Source: CAYJHC01 sp964370075 (GTDB lineage: Bacteria; Bacillota; Clostridia; Peptostreptococcales; Anaerovoracaceae). From it: a DNA stretch of 64,000 nucleotides. The position numbers were made by a program, and so were the translations under genes. Within the stretch, counting starts at the first letter, position 1. Each line of letters starts with the position of its first letter. Shown one piece after another: positions 42,736-51,872 of the stretch. The DNA is taken from positions 1 to 64,000 of the forward strand of contig CAYJHC010000001.1 of the NCBI GenBank assembly GCA_964370075.1, in the 5' to 3' direction. The notes under the pieces were generated by a model, which was given only the letters and a program-made list of their open reading frames with translations, did no database searches and had not been told where the DNA came from.

Positions 42736-43333
42736 TTATCTTGAAAGTACAAGTCACAGCCAAAGATTAAAAAAACATACATTAGAAACTATCAAAACAG
42801 GAAAAGAATTAGCTAAAATTTACGGAGAAGATATAAGAAAGGTTGAAATAGCTTGTCTTTATCACGATTGGGCAAAAGAATGGCCTATAGAAAAGCTTAA
42901 TCATTATATTTTAAAGTTTATGAAAGTCAATAAGGTTTACTTGGATAAAACTTCGTCAGAGTTTCTTTTAGATAATAAAAATATTAGCCATGGTAAGATT
43001 GCTGCTCATTACTTAAAAGAAAATTGGACCAAAGAATTAGCAGGAATTAACTTTACTCAAGATGTGATTGATGGCATTTCATATCACACAACAGGAAGAA
43101 AAAACATGAGCAGGCTAGAACAGATAGTTTACTTGGCAGATGCAATTGAGCCCAATAGAAACTATGATAGAGTGAATGAAATTAGAGAAATTTCAAAATT
43201 AGATTTGGAAAAAGCTTGCTTAATTACCTTAGAAAATACCTATGAGCATTTGATAGAAAAAGGGTTAGATGAAAAAAGAATCCATAAAGATACCATAGAA
43301 GCTATAAATTATTATAGAGAAAAATTAATGTAG
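42719..43333 (+). CDS. yqeK: HD-domain nucleotide hydrolase YqeK
   Basis: An HD-superfamily phosphohydrolase shown in other Firmicutes to cleave diadenosine tetraphosphate symmetrically. The metal site is visible as LYHDWAKE near residues 48-55, an early His (RLKKHTLET), ISYHTTGR and YLADAIEPNR. The 204 residues are slightly longer than typical. Overlap with nadD suggests coupled translation. rsfS follows after 46 bases. Confidence 0.92.
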   Translation: MNYIYNYLESTSHSQRLKKHTLETIKTGKELAKIYGEDIRKVEIACLYHDWAKEWPIEKLNHYILKFMKVNKVYLDKTSSEFLLDNKNISHGKIAAHYLKENWTKELAGINFTQDVIDGISYHTTGRKNMSRLEQIVYLADAIEPNRNYDRVNEIREISKLDLEKACLITLENTYEHLIEKGLDEKRIHKDTIEAINYYREKLM

Positions 43334-43379
43334 TATGAATAAACGAATTGCAAAGTTTTAAATAATAAAGGAGAATTTG

Positions 43380-43733
43380 ATGGAACTTAAAAAAATGGCT
43401 ATGGAAATAGGGCAGTTATTGGAAGAAAAGAAAGCTTCGGAAATTAGCATTATTGATATTGGAGAAAAATCAGGATTTGCTGATTATATGATTATTGCTT
43501 CAGGTGGATCAGAAAGACAGGTTGCTACGCTTAAAGAAGAAGTAGAAAAGCTAGTTGAACAATCTGGTGGAGAAGTGAAGAGGGTTGAAGGCAAGAAAGA
43601 GTCGGGTTGGATTTTGCTTGATTGTGGCGATATAATAGTTAATCTATTTACTGTGGATATGAGAGAGAAGTATACAGTAGAAAAAGTATGGGGAGATTGT
43701 GAAACAATATTATTGGAGGAAAGAAATGTCTAA
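43380..43733 (+). CDS. rsfS: Ribosomal silencing factor RsfS
   Basis: Binds L14 on the 50S subunit and blocks subunit joining when nutrients are scarce. The 117 residues carry IDIGEKSGFADYMIIASGGSERQV and the C-terminal WILLDCGDIIVNLFTVDMREKY. ATG 43380 follows AAAGGAG by 6 bases; the TTG immediately before it is in frame but unneeded. It overlaps leuS by 8 bases. Confidence 0.94.
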   Translation: MELKKMAMEIGQLLEEKKASEISIIDIGEKSGFADYMIIASGGSERQVATLKEEVEKLVEQSGGEVKRVEGKKESGWILLDCGDIIVNLFTVDMREKYTVEKVWGDCETILLEERNV

Positions 43734-46203
43734 TAAATACGACTTTAAAAAAATTGAAGAAAAATGGCAAAAACGTTGGGAAGAAAAAGGAACTTTCAAA
43801 GTGTCTGAAGACATGGAGAAAGAAAAGTATTATGTACTTGAAATGTTTCCCTACCCTTCAGGAAAACTTCATATGGGGCATGTTAGAAACTACTCAATAG
43901 GGGATGTAATTGCCAGATTTAAAACTATGAAAGGGTTTAATGTTCTTCACCCGATGGGGTGGGATTCATTTGGACTTCCTGCAGAAAATGCGGCTATTAA
44001 AAATGGAATTCATCCAAACAAATGGACTTGGGAAAATATTGAAGATATGAGAGCGCAACTTAGTGAATTAGGTCTTGCATATGACTGGGAAAGAGAGGTT
44101 GCAACCTGTCACCCAGATTACTATAAATGGATGCAGTGGATTTTTATTCAATTCTTTAATAATGGATTGGCCTATAAAAAAGAAAACCCAGTAAACTTTT
44201 GCCCAGATTGTCAGACCGTTCTAGCAAATGAACAGGTAGTAGATGGGGCTTGTGAAAGATGTGGAAGCTTGGTCGGCAAAAAAGAACTTTCACAGTGGTA
44301 CTTTAAGATTACAGACTATGCTGATAGGCTGCTTAAGAATATAGATACACTAGATGGCTGGCCTAATAAGGTTAAAACTATGCAGAAAAACTGGATAGGG
44401 AAAAGTCAAGGCGCTCAAGTTACCTTTGAAATAGAAGGTTTTGATAAAGGGCTCGATGTTTTTACAACTAGACCTGATACTTTGTATGGAGTAACATATA
44501 TGGTTTTAGCTCCTGAGCATAGCTTTGTGGGAGATCTTGTAATAGGCACAGAAAAAGAGAAAGAAGTTAGTGACTATGTAGAAAGAGTCCAACATTTAAG
44601 TGACATTGAAAGAACAGCTACAAATAACGAAAAAACAGGAGTTTTTATAGGAAAATACGCAATTAATCCTTTAAATGGAAAAAAAGTGCCTATATTTATT
44701 TCAGATTATGTTTTGATGGGATATGGAACAGGCGCTATAATGGCAGTTCCTGCTCATGATCAAAGAGACTTTGAGTTTGCTAAGGCATTTGACCTAGAAA
44801 TTATTCCAGTAGTAAGTTCAGATAATCCGGAAATTGATGTGAACAACTTGACAGAAGCCTTTGCAGCGGAGGGCACAATGATAAACTCGGATGAGTTTAC
44901 AGGTATAAACAATAAAGAAGCAATAGAAAAAATAACTTCTTATCTAGAAGAAAAGAATATTGGGAAGGCAACTGTTAATTATAGGTTAAGAGACTGGTTA
45001 GTTTCACGACAAAGATATTGGGGAGCTCCTATACCAATGATAAACTGCCCTAAATGCGGCTGGGTTCCAGAGAAGGAAGAGAATCTTCCAGTAATGTTAC
45101 CTACGGATGTAGAATTTTCTGGAAAGGGAGCGTCTCCTCTTACAACAAGCAAAGAATTTGGAACTACGAGCTGCCCTATTTGTGGGGAGGAATCTCAAAG
45201 AGAATTAGATACAATGGACACGTTCTTAGATTCGTCTTGGTACTTCCTACGCTATTGTGATCCGAAAAATAGTGAAAAAATATTTGATAAAGAAAAGGTT
45301 AAATACTGGATGAATGTGGATCAGTATATTGGAGGCGTAGAGCATGCGATACTTCATTTACTGTACTCAAGATTTTTCCAAATGGCACTGTATGATCTTG
45401 ATATTGTAACTACAGAGGAACCTTTCACTAACCTACTTACTCAAGGTATGGTAATTAAAGATGGAAAAAAAATGTCGAAATCTATTGGGAATGTCGTTTC
45501 GCCTAAAGAAATTATTGAAAAATATGGTGCTGATACAGCAAGATTATTTATCCTATTTGCCTCTCCACCAGAAAAAGAGCTGGATTGGTCAGATACTGGA
45601 GTAGAAGGTAGTTATAGATTCTTAAATAGGGTATATAGACTAATAGTAGAATACATCGAAAAATTTGAAACGGTTGATAATGATGGAGAAGTTAAGCCAA
45701 TTACAAAGGAAGATAAAGAGCTCCTATTTGTCCTAAATACAACTTTGAAAAAAGTTACAGAGGATGTAGGAGATAGATTTAATTTCAATACTGCAATTAG
45801 TTCTATAATGGAACTAGTTAATGAAATGTATAAATATAAGGAGGGAGATAATATAAATCTTCCTGTTCTAAGAAAAGCAACAAATGATCTTATTTTAATG
45901 CTTTCACCATTTGCACCACACTTAGCAGAAGAGATGTGGGAGATGATGGGTAAAGAAGGTAACTTGTATGTGGAAAAGTGGCCTGAATACGATGAGCGAG
46001 CACTGGTAAAAGATGAAGTAGAGATTGTTATGCAAATTAACGGAAAGGTGAAGGAAAAAGTTCAAGTTCCTACTAATATAACAAAAGAAGAAATGGAAAA
46101 AATTGTTTTCGAAATGGACAAAACAAAAGAACTTATAGAAGGAAAAACTATAGTTAAAGTAATAGCGGTTCCGGGTAAGCTTGTTAACATAGTAGTTAAA
46201 TAA
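43726..46203 (+). CDS. leuS: Leucyl-tRNA synthetase
   Basis: Class I synthetase for tRNA-Leu, which includes the tRNA-Leu(CAA) of this window. The 825 residues have the HMGH signature in PYPSGKLHMGHVRNYSIGDV, a zinc-binding CPDCQ/CERCG pair, the editing domain (TTRPDTLYGVTYMVLAPEH), a second cysteine module (CPKCGW, CPICGE) and KMSKS in KKMSKSIGNV. ATG 43726 after GGAGGA is the start; the family begins with NKYDFKKIEEKWQ. No T-box precedes it. Confidence 0.96.
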   Translation: MSNKYDFKKIEEKWQKRWEEKGTFKVSEDMEKEKYYVLEMFPYPSGKLHMGHVRNYSIGDVIARFKTMKGFNVLHPMGWDSFGLPAENAAIKNGIHPNKWTWENIEDMRAQLSELGLAYDWEREVATCHPDYYKWMQWIFIQFFNNGLAYKKENPVNFCPDCQTVLANEQVVDGACERCGSLVGKKELSQWYFKITDYADRLLKNIDTLDGWPNKVKTMQKNWIGKSQGAQVTFEIEGFDKGLDVFTTRPDTLYGVTYMVLAPEHSFVGDLVIGTEKEKEVSDYVERVQHLSDIERTATNNEKTGVFIGKYAINPLNGKKVPIFISDYVLMGYGTGAIMAVPAHDQRDFEFAKAFDLEIIPVVSSDNPEIDVNNLTEAFAAEGTMINSDEFTGINNKEAIEKITSYLEEKNIGKATVNYRLRDWLVSRQRYWGAPIPMINCPKCGWVPEKEENLPVMLPTDVEFSGKGASPLTTSKEFGTTSCPICGEESQRELDTMDTFLDSSWYFLRYCDPKNSEKIFDKEKVKYWMNVDQYIGGVEHAILHLLYSRFFQMALYDLDIVTTEEPFTNLLTQGMVIKDGKKMSKSIGNVVSPKEIIEKYGADTARLFILFASPPEKELDWSDTGVEGSYRFLNRVYRLIVEYIEKFETVDNDGEVKPITKEDKELLFVLNTTLKKVTEDVGDRFNFNTAISSIMELVNEMYKYKEGDNINLPVLRKATNDLILMLSPFAPHLAEEMWEMMGKEGNLYVEKWPEYDERALVKDEVEIVMQINGKVKEKVQVPTNITKEEMEKIVFEMDKTKELIEGKTIVKVIAVPGKLVNIVVK

Positions 46204-46223
46204 GAACTTGAAAAAAGAAAAAT

Positions 46224-48353
46224 ATGAGAGAAAAAATTAAACAAAAGTCAAATATTGACAACGAAGGAGGACGGAAGGCTGTAGAGAGAACAAGTAAAGT
46301 CAACCATAAACCAAAAGAAAAAGCTCAGAGGGAACCTTTAGGCAAAGAAAATAAAGTGAAGACTCAAAACGACTCTTTAGGGAGAGGTCAAAGAGAAAAG
46401 GTTACTAAGGGGTCTTCAATGAAGGGAAAGACTGAAAAGTTTCAAAAAGATTTTTTGGGAAAAGCTAAAAAAGAATCAATAAATAATGGTAAACATGAAA
46501 AGCTTCAGAAAGTGAATTTAGAAAAAGAGAAAATTGAAAATCTGAATCAAGAAAGCTTAAAAAAAGATAAGAAAGAAAAAATAAACAGAGAACCCTTGCT
46601 AAAAATGAGAAAGAATAGACCTGATAATAAATCAGAAGAAAGAACAATTGAAAAGCCAACTAAGAGTAAAAAAACAAATATGAATAGCAAAAAAGATGAC
46701 GGAAAAGCTTTGAAAATAATACCTCTAGGTGGGCTAAAAGAAATTGGAAAGAACATGACTGCGTTTGAATATGGCGATGAAATCATAGTTGTGGACTGTG
46801 GACTTTCTTTTCCAGAAGATGAAATGTTAGGTATTGATATCGTCATTCCAGATTTTGATTATCTCATCCAAAATGCAAAAAAAGTCAAAGGGGTAATAAT
46901 CACTCATGGGCATGAAGACCATATTGGAGGGACACCATATTTATTAAAAGAATTAAAGGTGCCTATTTACGGAACTAGGTTACCAATAGCTTTAATTGAA
47001 GGGAAATTAGAAGAACATAAAATTAAAGGTAAAACTAAAGTGATAAATGCCGGAGATGTTTTTCAGTTGGGCCCATTTAAGGTTACAGCAATTAGAACCA
47101 CTCATTCAATTGCAGACTCATTAGCCTTTGCCATAGAAACTCCAGTAGGAACTATTCTTCATACGGGAGACTTTAAAATAGACTATACACCAGTAGATGG
47201 GGAACCAATAGATCTTAGAACCTTTGCTAGGATAGGTGAAAAGGGTGTTCTTTTGATGTTGGCGGATAGTACAAATGCTGCAAGACCAGGATATACATCT
47301 TCTGAAAAAGTTGTAGGAAAAGCTTTAGGAGATATATTTAGAGATACAAATTCCAGGATTCTGGTAGCTACATTCTCTTCAAATGTTCATAGAATACAGA
47401 AAATTATTGACAATGCTGTGAAGTGTGGAAGAAAAGTAGCTTTTTCAGGAAGAAGCATGGTTAAAGTGGCAACTGTTGCTACAGAATTGGGTTATTTAGA
47501 GTTTCCACCAGGCACATTAGTAGATATGAATAGGGTAAATAATTATCCTGATAATGAACTAGTTATTGTAACAACTGGGAGTCAGGGGGAACCTATGGCA
47601 GCTCTTTCAAGGATGGCTAGTAGAACCCATAGAGATGTGCAGATTAAAAAGGGAGACATAGTAGTACTTTCTTCAACACCTGTCCCGGGAAATGAAAAAA
47701 CTGTATATAATGTAGTAAATAATCTAATAGAAAATGGTGCAAAGGTAATATACTCAGACATTGCAGAAACTCATGTTTCAGGACACGCTTGTGCCGAAGA
47801 GTTGAAAGTAATTCACACTCTAGTAAAGCCAAAGTATTTTATGCCAGTTCACGGAGAAGGACTTCACTTGAAGAAACATCAAGAGCTTGCAATTGACTTG
47901 GGAATGAAAGAAGAAAACACATTTATATTAGATAATGGTGATATGCTGTCTATAACAAAGAAATCAGCTACAATTAATAAGAATGCAGCTAGAAGTGAAA
48001 CTATAATGGTAGATGGCTTGGGAGTTGGTGATATAGGATCTGTTGTTTTAAAAGACAGAAAACTATTATCGGAATCAGGGCTAATAGTTGTAACGATTTC
48101 CTTAGATGGCTCAACTGGAGAAGTGGTAGCAGGGCCTGAAATTATTTCAAGAGGCTTTGTATATGTAAAAGAAAACGAGCATCTAATTGAAGAGGCTAAA
48201 GAGATTGCAAATCTTACATTAGATAAATGTAAAGCAGAAAAAGTTAAAGATTGGGCTACAATGAAAACTAGAATTAGAGAAGATATGAGAAGATTTATCT
48301 ATGATAGAACAAAGAGGAACCCAGTTATATTATCAATTTTTATGGAGGTTTAA
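46224..48353 (+). CDS. rnj: Ribonuclease J with long basic N-terminal extension
   Basis: Metallo-beta-lactamase/beta-CASP ribonuclease for mRNA decay and 16S maturation. The catalytic HGHEDHIGG, HTGDFK, and beta-CASP region (LADSTNAARPGYT, FSSNVHRIQ), plus the C-terminal domain, occupy about residues 155-709. Residues 1-152 are an extra Lys/Glu-rich tail with a 13-14-residue degenerate repeat (EPLGKENK, DSLGRGQREK, DFLGKAKKE, VNLEKEK, ESLKKDKKEK, EPLLKMRK). ATG 46680 would give 557 residues, the normal length, but neither it nor ATG 46224 has a clear ribosome binding site; another in-frame ATG after AAGGGG lies near 46420. Uninterrupted reading and translation-like composition favour a real tail. 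Confidence 0.9.
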   Translation: MREKIKQKSNIDNEGGRKAVERTSKVNHKPKEKAQREPLGKENKVKTQNDSLGRGQREKVTKGSSMKGKTEKFQKDFLGKAKKESINNGKHEKLQKVNLEKEKIENLNQESLKKDKKEKINREPLLKMRKNRPDNKSEERTIEKPTKSKKTNMNSKKDDGKALKIIPLGGLKEIGKNMTAFEYGDEIIVVDCGLSFPEDEMLGIDIVIPDFDYLIQNAKKVKGVIITHGHEDHIGGTPYLLKELKVPIYGTRLPIALIEGKLEEHKIKGKTKVINAGDVFQLGPFKVTAIRTTHSIADSLAFAIETPVGTILHTGDFKIDYTPVDGEPIDLRTFARIGEKGVLLMLADSTNAARPGYTSSEKVVGKALGDIFRDTNSRILVATFSSNVHRIQKIIDNAVKCGRKVAFSGRSMVKVATVATELGYLEFPPGTLVDMNRVNNYPDNELVIVTTGSQGEPMAALSRMASRTHRDVQIKKGDIVVLSSTPVPGNEKTVYNVVNNLIENGAKVIYSDIAETHVSGHACAEELKVIHTLVKPKYFMPVHGEGLHLKKHQELAIDLGMKEENTFILDNGDMLSITKKSATINKNAARSETIMVDGLGVGDIGSVVLKDRKLLSESGLIVVTISLDGSTGEVVAGPEIISRGFVYVKENEHLIEEAKEIANLTLDKCKAEKVKDWATMKTRIREDMRRFIYDRTKRNPVILSIFMEV

Positions 48354-48354
48354 A

Positions 48355-48684
48355 ATGAACGTATATGATCAATTACATGGACTAGAAAAGGCAATTAAAG
48401 AGTCAGAAGAGTACAAGCAGTTTAACGCTGTAAAAGAAAAAATAGCAGCAAATTCAGAGTTAGACGCTATGATTAAAGATTACCAGGCAAAGCAGATGGA
48501 GCTACAAATGAAACAAGCTATGGGAGAATCAGTTGAGGCAGAGGCAATGAAATTAATTCAACCCTTATATGAGGTAATGATGAAAGACCCTACAGCGGCA
48601 GAGTATTTGCAATGTGAAATGCGATTTGGGATGATGATGAATGACGTATACAAAACATTAGCTGATTTGGTAGCAGGTAATTAA
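48355..48684 (+). CDS. YlbF/YmcA family protein
   Basis: A 109-residue all-helical protein (MNVYDQLHGLEKAIKESEEY onward, AKQMELQMKQAMGESVEAE) of the YlbF/YmcA (DUF964) family. In B. subtilis, YlbF and YmcA with YaaT act on RNase Y-dependent mRNA maturation. Position directly after RNase J fits an RNA-decay role, which is inference. GGAGG precedes ATG 48355. Its stop overlaps the next start (TAATG). Confidence 0.82.
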   Translation: MNVYDQLHGLEKAIKESEEYKQFNAVKEKIAANSELDAMIKDYQAKQMELQMKQAMGESVEAEAMKLIQPLYEVMMKDPTAAEYLQCEMRFGMMMNDVYKTLADLVAGN

Positions 48685-49376
48685 TGGGTATGATAAAGAC
48701 TGGTGAAGAGCTTCTTAATATTTCAAAAGCTGCAGCTATAGGGGATATTACTTTTGAACATATCCTAGGATATATGAAAGAGGGTATGACAGAGATAAAA
48801 ATAGCCCTAGAAATTGAGAAAACTCTTAGAAAGCTAGGTGCAGAGAGCTTAGCATTTCCAACTATTGTGGTTTCAGGAAATAGAACTTGTTTGCCTCATG
48901 GGGAACCAACTGAAAAAGTATTGGAAAAGGGAGACTTAGTCACTTTAGACTTCGGTGGTGTTTATAGAGGCCAATGTGGTGATATGACTAGAACTGTTGG
49001 AGTTGGAACCCTAAATGAGAAGCAAATAGAAATCTACAATATTGTAAAGGAAGCTCAAGAAGCTGCGCTTAAAAAATGTATTTCAGGAGCTATGTCAAAA
49101 GATATTGATACGGCTGCAAGAGATGTAATTACTAAAGCTGGTTATGGGGAGTTTTTTGTACATGGCACTGGGCATGGTGTTGGTATAGAAGTTCATGAAG
49201 AGCCTTACTTAAACACAAGAACCAATACAGAGTTAAAAGAAAATATGGCTGTAACAGTAGAACCGGGAATATATGTACCAGATGAAATGGGAGTAAGGAT
49301 TGAAGACCTTGCAATAATAACGGATTTTGGTATAATTAATCTAGTGAGTTCGACAAAAAATTTGATTTTGTTGTAA
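48684..49376 (+). CDS. M24 metallopeptidase, catalytic domain only (prolidase/YqhT-like)
   Basis: A pita-bread fold peptidase. All five metal ligands are in place: DFGGVYRG and GDMTRT (two Asp), HGTGHGVG (His), VEPGIY and RIEDL (two Glu). The sequence is closest, in my reading, to the catalytic half of Xaa-Pro peptidases that precede efp in Firmicutes (IKTGEELLNISKAAAIGD, LPHGEPTEKVLEKGDLVTLD), not to MetAP. Those proteins have about 350 residues with an N-terminal creatinase-like domain. Here only 230 residues exist and the N-terminal domain is absent, with ylbF directly upstream. It could act as a dipeptidase or as a methionine aminopeptidase. Confidence 0.85.
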   Translation: MGMIKTGEELLNISKAAAIGDITFEHILGYMKEGMTEIKIALEIEKTLRKLGAESLAFPTIVVSGNRTCLPHGEPTEKVLEKGDLVTLDFGGVYRGQCGDMTRTVGVGTLNEKQIEIYNIVKEAQEAALKKCISGAMSKDIDTAARDVITKAGYGEFFVHGTGHGVGIEVHEEPYLNTRTNTELKENMAVTVEPGIYVPDEMGVRIEDLAIITDFGIINLVSSTKNLILL

Positions 49377-49424
49377 ATGAAAATATAATAATGTTAATAA
49401 ATTGATTTGAAATGGAGGCAGGCA

Positions 49425-49985
49425 ATGATATATGCAGGAGATTTTAGAAAAGGTATGACTTTTGAGATTAATGGTGAACCATGTGTGGTAGTAGACTTTC
49501 AACATGTAAAGCCAGGAAAAGGAGCAGCCTTTGTTAGAACAAAATATAAGAATGTTTTAAATGGTGCAATTAGAGAGGAAGCATTTAACCCTAATGATAA
49601 GTTCCCAAAAGCGCATATAGAAACTAAAGAGATGCAGTATTTGTATTCTGATGGGGAATTATATTATTTTATGGATCAGGAAACCTATGATCAGGTTCCA
49701 CTAATGCAAGAACAAGTTGAAGAAGCAATGAAATTCTTGAGAGAAAATGATATGGCCACTATTAAATTCTATAAAAACAGTGCGTTTTTAGTTGAAGCAC
49801 CAAATTTTGTAAACTTAAGAGTACTTGAAACTGAACCAGGCATAAAAGGAGACACAGCAACAAATGTAACTAAGGCTGCTACAGTAGAAACAGGAGCAGT
49901 TGTACAGGTTCCAATATTTATTGAGACTGATGAAGTAATACAAATTGACACAAGAACTGGTGAATACTTAAGCAGAGCCAAATAA
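49425..49985 (+). CDS. efp: Elongation factor P
   Basis: Relieves ribosome stalling at polyproline. The 186 residues contain the KOW-like start MIYAGDFRKGMTFEINGEP, the modification loop QHVKPGKGAAFVRTKYKN (Lys in the PGK tip) and the C-terminal RTGEYLSRAK. ATG 49425 follows GGAGG; an in-frame start at 49407 would add MKWRQA and is less likely. It follows the M24 peptidase as in many Firmicutes. Confidence 0.96.
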   Translation: MIYAGDFRKGMTFEINGEPCVVVDFQHVKPGKGAAFVRTKYKNVLNGAIREEAFNPNDKFPKAHIETKEMQYLYSDGELYYFMDQETYDQVPLMQEQVEEAMKFLRENDMATIKFYKNSAFLVEAPNFVNLRVLETEPGIKGDTATNVTKAATVETGAVVQVPIFIETDEVIQIDTRTGEYLSRAK

Positions 49986-49999
49986 TAACAAAAGTAATT

Positions 50000-50022
50000 A
50001 GGGCGTAGAAATACGCCCTTTA
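50000..50022 (+). terminator. Short hairpin after efp, possible weak terminator
   Basis: AGGGCGTA (50000-50007), tetraloop GAAA and TACGCCCT (50012-50019), with only three further T residues. A strong stem but a poor T tail, so termination may be partial. Confidence 0.5.
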
Positions 50023-50040
50023 AACATTGAGGACTAAAGG

Positions 50041-51174
50041 ATGATTGACAATAGGAATTTAAAAAACAAAGAAAATGAATTTGAAAATAGCAGTACTGAA
50101 GCAGAGGGTACTTTAAATAAAAAAAAGAAAGCTAAAAGTAATAGTAAAAAAAGGCTGTTAATTGTAGTAGCAGTCTTCTTATTGATGTTATTAGCAGGAG
50201 TAGGAACTTTGACAGTACTAGGGCAGGCAAAGGATCATGATTCAAAGAAAACCATAGAAGTTAATATACCACAAGGCTCAGGATCAAGTTATATTGCTGA
50301 AATTTTGCTTGAAGCAGGAGTTATTGAATCTACCACTGGCTTTAAGATTTACTCAAAACTTAAAGGAGCAGATAATAGTATGCAGGCGGGGTATTACAAC
50401 CTTTCTCCTTCTATGTCAATTGGAGTGATAATTGATAATCTGATTGATGGAAACACAGGAACAGCTGAACTTTTTACTATTCCTGAAGGATATACAATAA
50501 GCCAAGTTGCAGAGTTAATTGAAGCAGAAGGATTAGCTACAGAAGAGGAATTTTTAGATGCAGCTGAGAATGGAGAATATGATTATAAGTTTATGGAATA
50601 TCTTCCGGAAACTGGGGCTAGTAGATTAGAAGGATTTCTTTTTCCTGAAACATATAGTTTTCCTAAAGGAATAACCGCTGAAGAAATTATAAATACGATG
50701 TTAGGTCAATTTGATAAAACCCTATCGGAAGAAGATTATAAGGCAATAGAACAATCAGGATATGATCTTTATGAAATAATTACAATTGCTTCAATTGTAG
50801 AAAAGGAAACACCACTAAAAGAGGAGGCTCCTTTAGTTTCTAGTGTTTTCTTTAATAGGCTAGATATTGGGATGAGCTTAGGAAGCTGCGCTACGGTAAA
50901 CTACGCTACAGGAAAGGTAGGGGAAGGAGTTGAACCAACCGCAGCTGATCTTGCAATTGATTCGCCTTATAATACAAGGAAATATGCTGGGCTTACTCCA
51001 GGGCCAATTTGTTCTCCTAGCGCCATGGCTATAGAGGCAACTATTTATCCTGAAGAAACAGATTATCTTTATTTTGTAGTAGAAACTGCAGGTTCAAAAA
51101 ACAGTGTTTTTACTACTAACTTAGCAGATCATGAAGCCGCTGCAGATGAGTATTATAAATCTTTTGATGAATAG
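50041..51174 (+). CDS. mltG: Endolytic transglycosylase MltG
   Basis: Cuts nascent glycan strands in the cell wall near the membrane. The 377 residues comprise a lysine-rich cytoplasmic start (KKKKAKSNSKKR), one membrane helix (residues 38-60), a LysM-like region and the YceG domain with the catalytic Glu in ITIASIVEKE near residues 244-253 and the C-terminal TPGPICSPSAMAIEA. trmR follows after 8 bases, in the order seen in Bacillus yrrL-yrrM. Confidence 0.93.
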   Translation: MIDNRNLKNKENEFENSSTEAEGTLNKKKKAKSNSKKRLLIVVAVFLLMLLAGVGTLTVLGQAKDHDSKKTIEVNIPQGSGSSYIAEILLEAGVIESTTGFKIYSKLKGADNSMQAGYYNLSPSMSIGVIIDNLIDGNTGTAELFTIPEGYTISQVAELIEAEGLATEEEFLDAAENGEYDYKFMEYLPETGASRLEGFLFPETYSFPKGITAEEIINTMLGQFDKTLSEEDYKAIEQSGYDLYEIITIASIVEKETPLKEEAPLVSSVFFNRLDIGMSLGSCATVNYATGKVGEGVEPTAADLAIDSPYNTRKYAGLTPGPICSPSAMAIEATIYPEETDYLYFVVETAGSKNSVFTTNLADHEAAADEYYKSFDE

Positions 51175-51182
51175 AGGTAATA

Positions 51183-51872
51183 ATGCTAGGAATTGATAAG
51201 GATATATTAAAATACGTAGAAGATTTTCCTACGGCTCCAAGTAAGGAAATAGAGAAGCTTAGGAGAGAAGGTGAATTGGGAAACATTCCCATTATTTTAA
51301 AAGACACTGAGAACTTATTGTCTTGGCTATTGAGAATAAAAAGGCCTAAGAGAATACTTGAAATTGGAACGGCTGTAGGATATTCAGCTTGCTTTATGGC
51401 TACGTTACTAAGAGACGCAGAGATAGTTACTATAGAGAAAAGTCCTCAAATGATAGAAAGAGCGAAAAATAATATAGAACATTTGGGCTTTTCTAAGAGA
51501 ATTTTTATTGAAGAGGGAGATGCCTATGATTGTCTGGGCTCTTTACAAGGAAGATTTAAATTAGGAGAGTTTGAGCCATTTGATTTTGTTTTTATTGATG
51601 CGGCAAAATCTCATTACAGAGAATTTTGGGACTATGCAATAACTATGACTTCAGATGAGGCTACAATTGTTTGTGATAATATTCTAATGAGAGGGAAAAC
51701 AGCATCTAGTAAATTTGATAAGTTTGACAAGTTTAGAACCAGTATGAGAAAAATGAGAGAATTTCTAGAATATATTACAAGCTTAGAGAATATGCCCACT
51801 ACAATAATGACCGTAGGTGATGGTGTTTCAATTAGCACAAAAATAAAAAATGCAGATGCGAAAGGGAAATAA
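51183..51872 (+). CDS. trmR: tRNA 5-hydroxyuridine methyltransferase (O-methyltransferase family 3)
   Basis: SAM-dependent O-methyltransferase (229 residues), with ILEIGTAVGYSACFMA as the SAM-binding loop, TIEKSPQMIERAKNNI, and FVFIDAAKSHYREFW with metal-binding Asp. In B. subtilis the equivalent YrrM (TrmR) methylates 5-hydroxyuridine at wobble position 34 to 5-methoxyuridine. The U32 gene immediately downstream makes the hydroxyuridine, which supports the assignment. AGAGGTAA precedes the ATG. Confidence 0.87.
   Translation: MLGIDKDILKYVEDFPTAPSKEIEKLRREGELGNIPIILKDTENLLSWLLRIKRPKRILEIGTAVGYSACFMATLLRDAEIVTIEKSPQMIERAKNNIEHLGFSKRIFIEEGDAYDCLGSLQGRFKLGEFEPFDFVFIDAAKSHYREFWDYAITMTSDEATIVCDNILMRGKTASSKFDKFDKFRTSMRKMREFLEYITSLENMPTTIMTVGDGVSISTKIKNADAKGK

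Noticed and set aside
39104..43740. T-box riboswitches before hisS-aspS or leuS
   Set aside because: hisS follows hemZ after 19 bases and leuS overlaps rsfS, so there is no room for a T-box leader.
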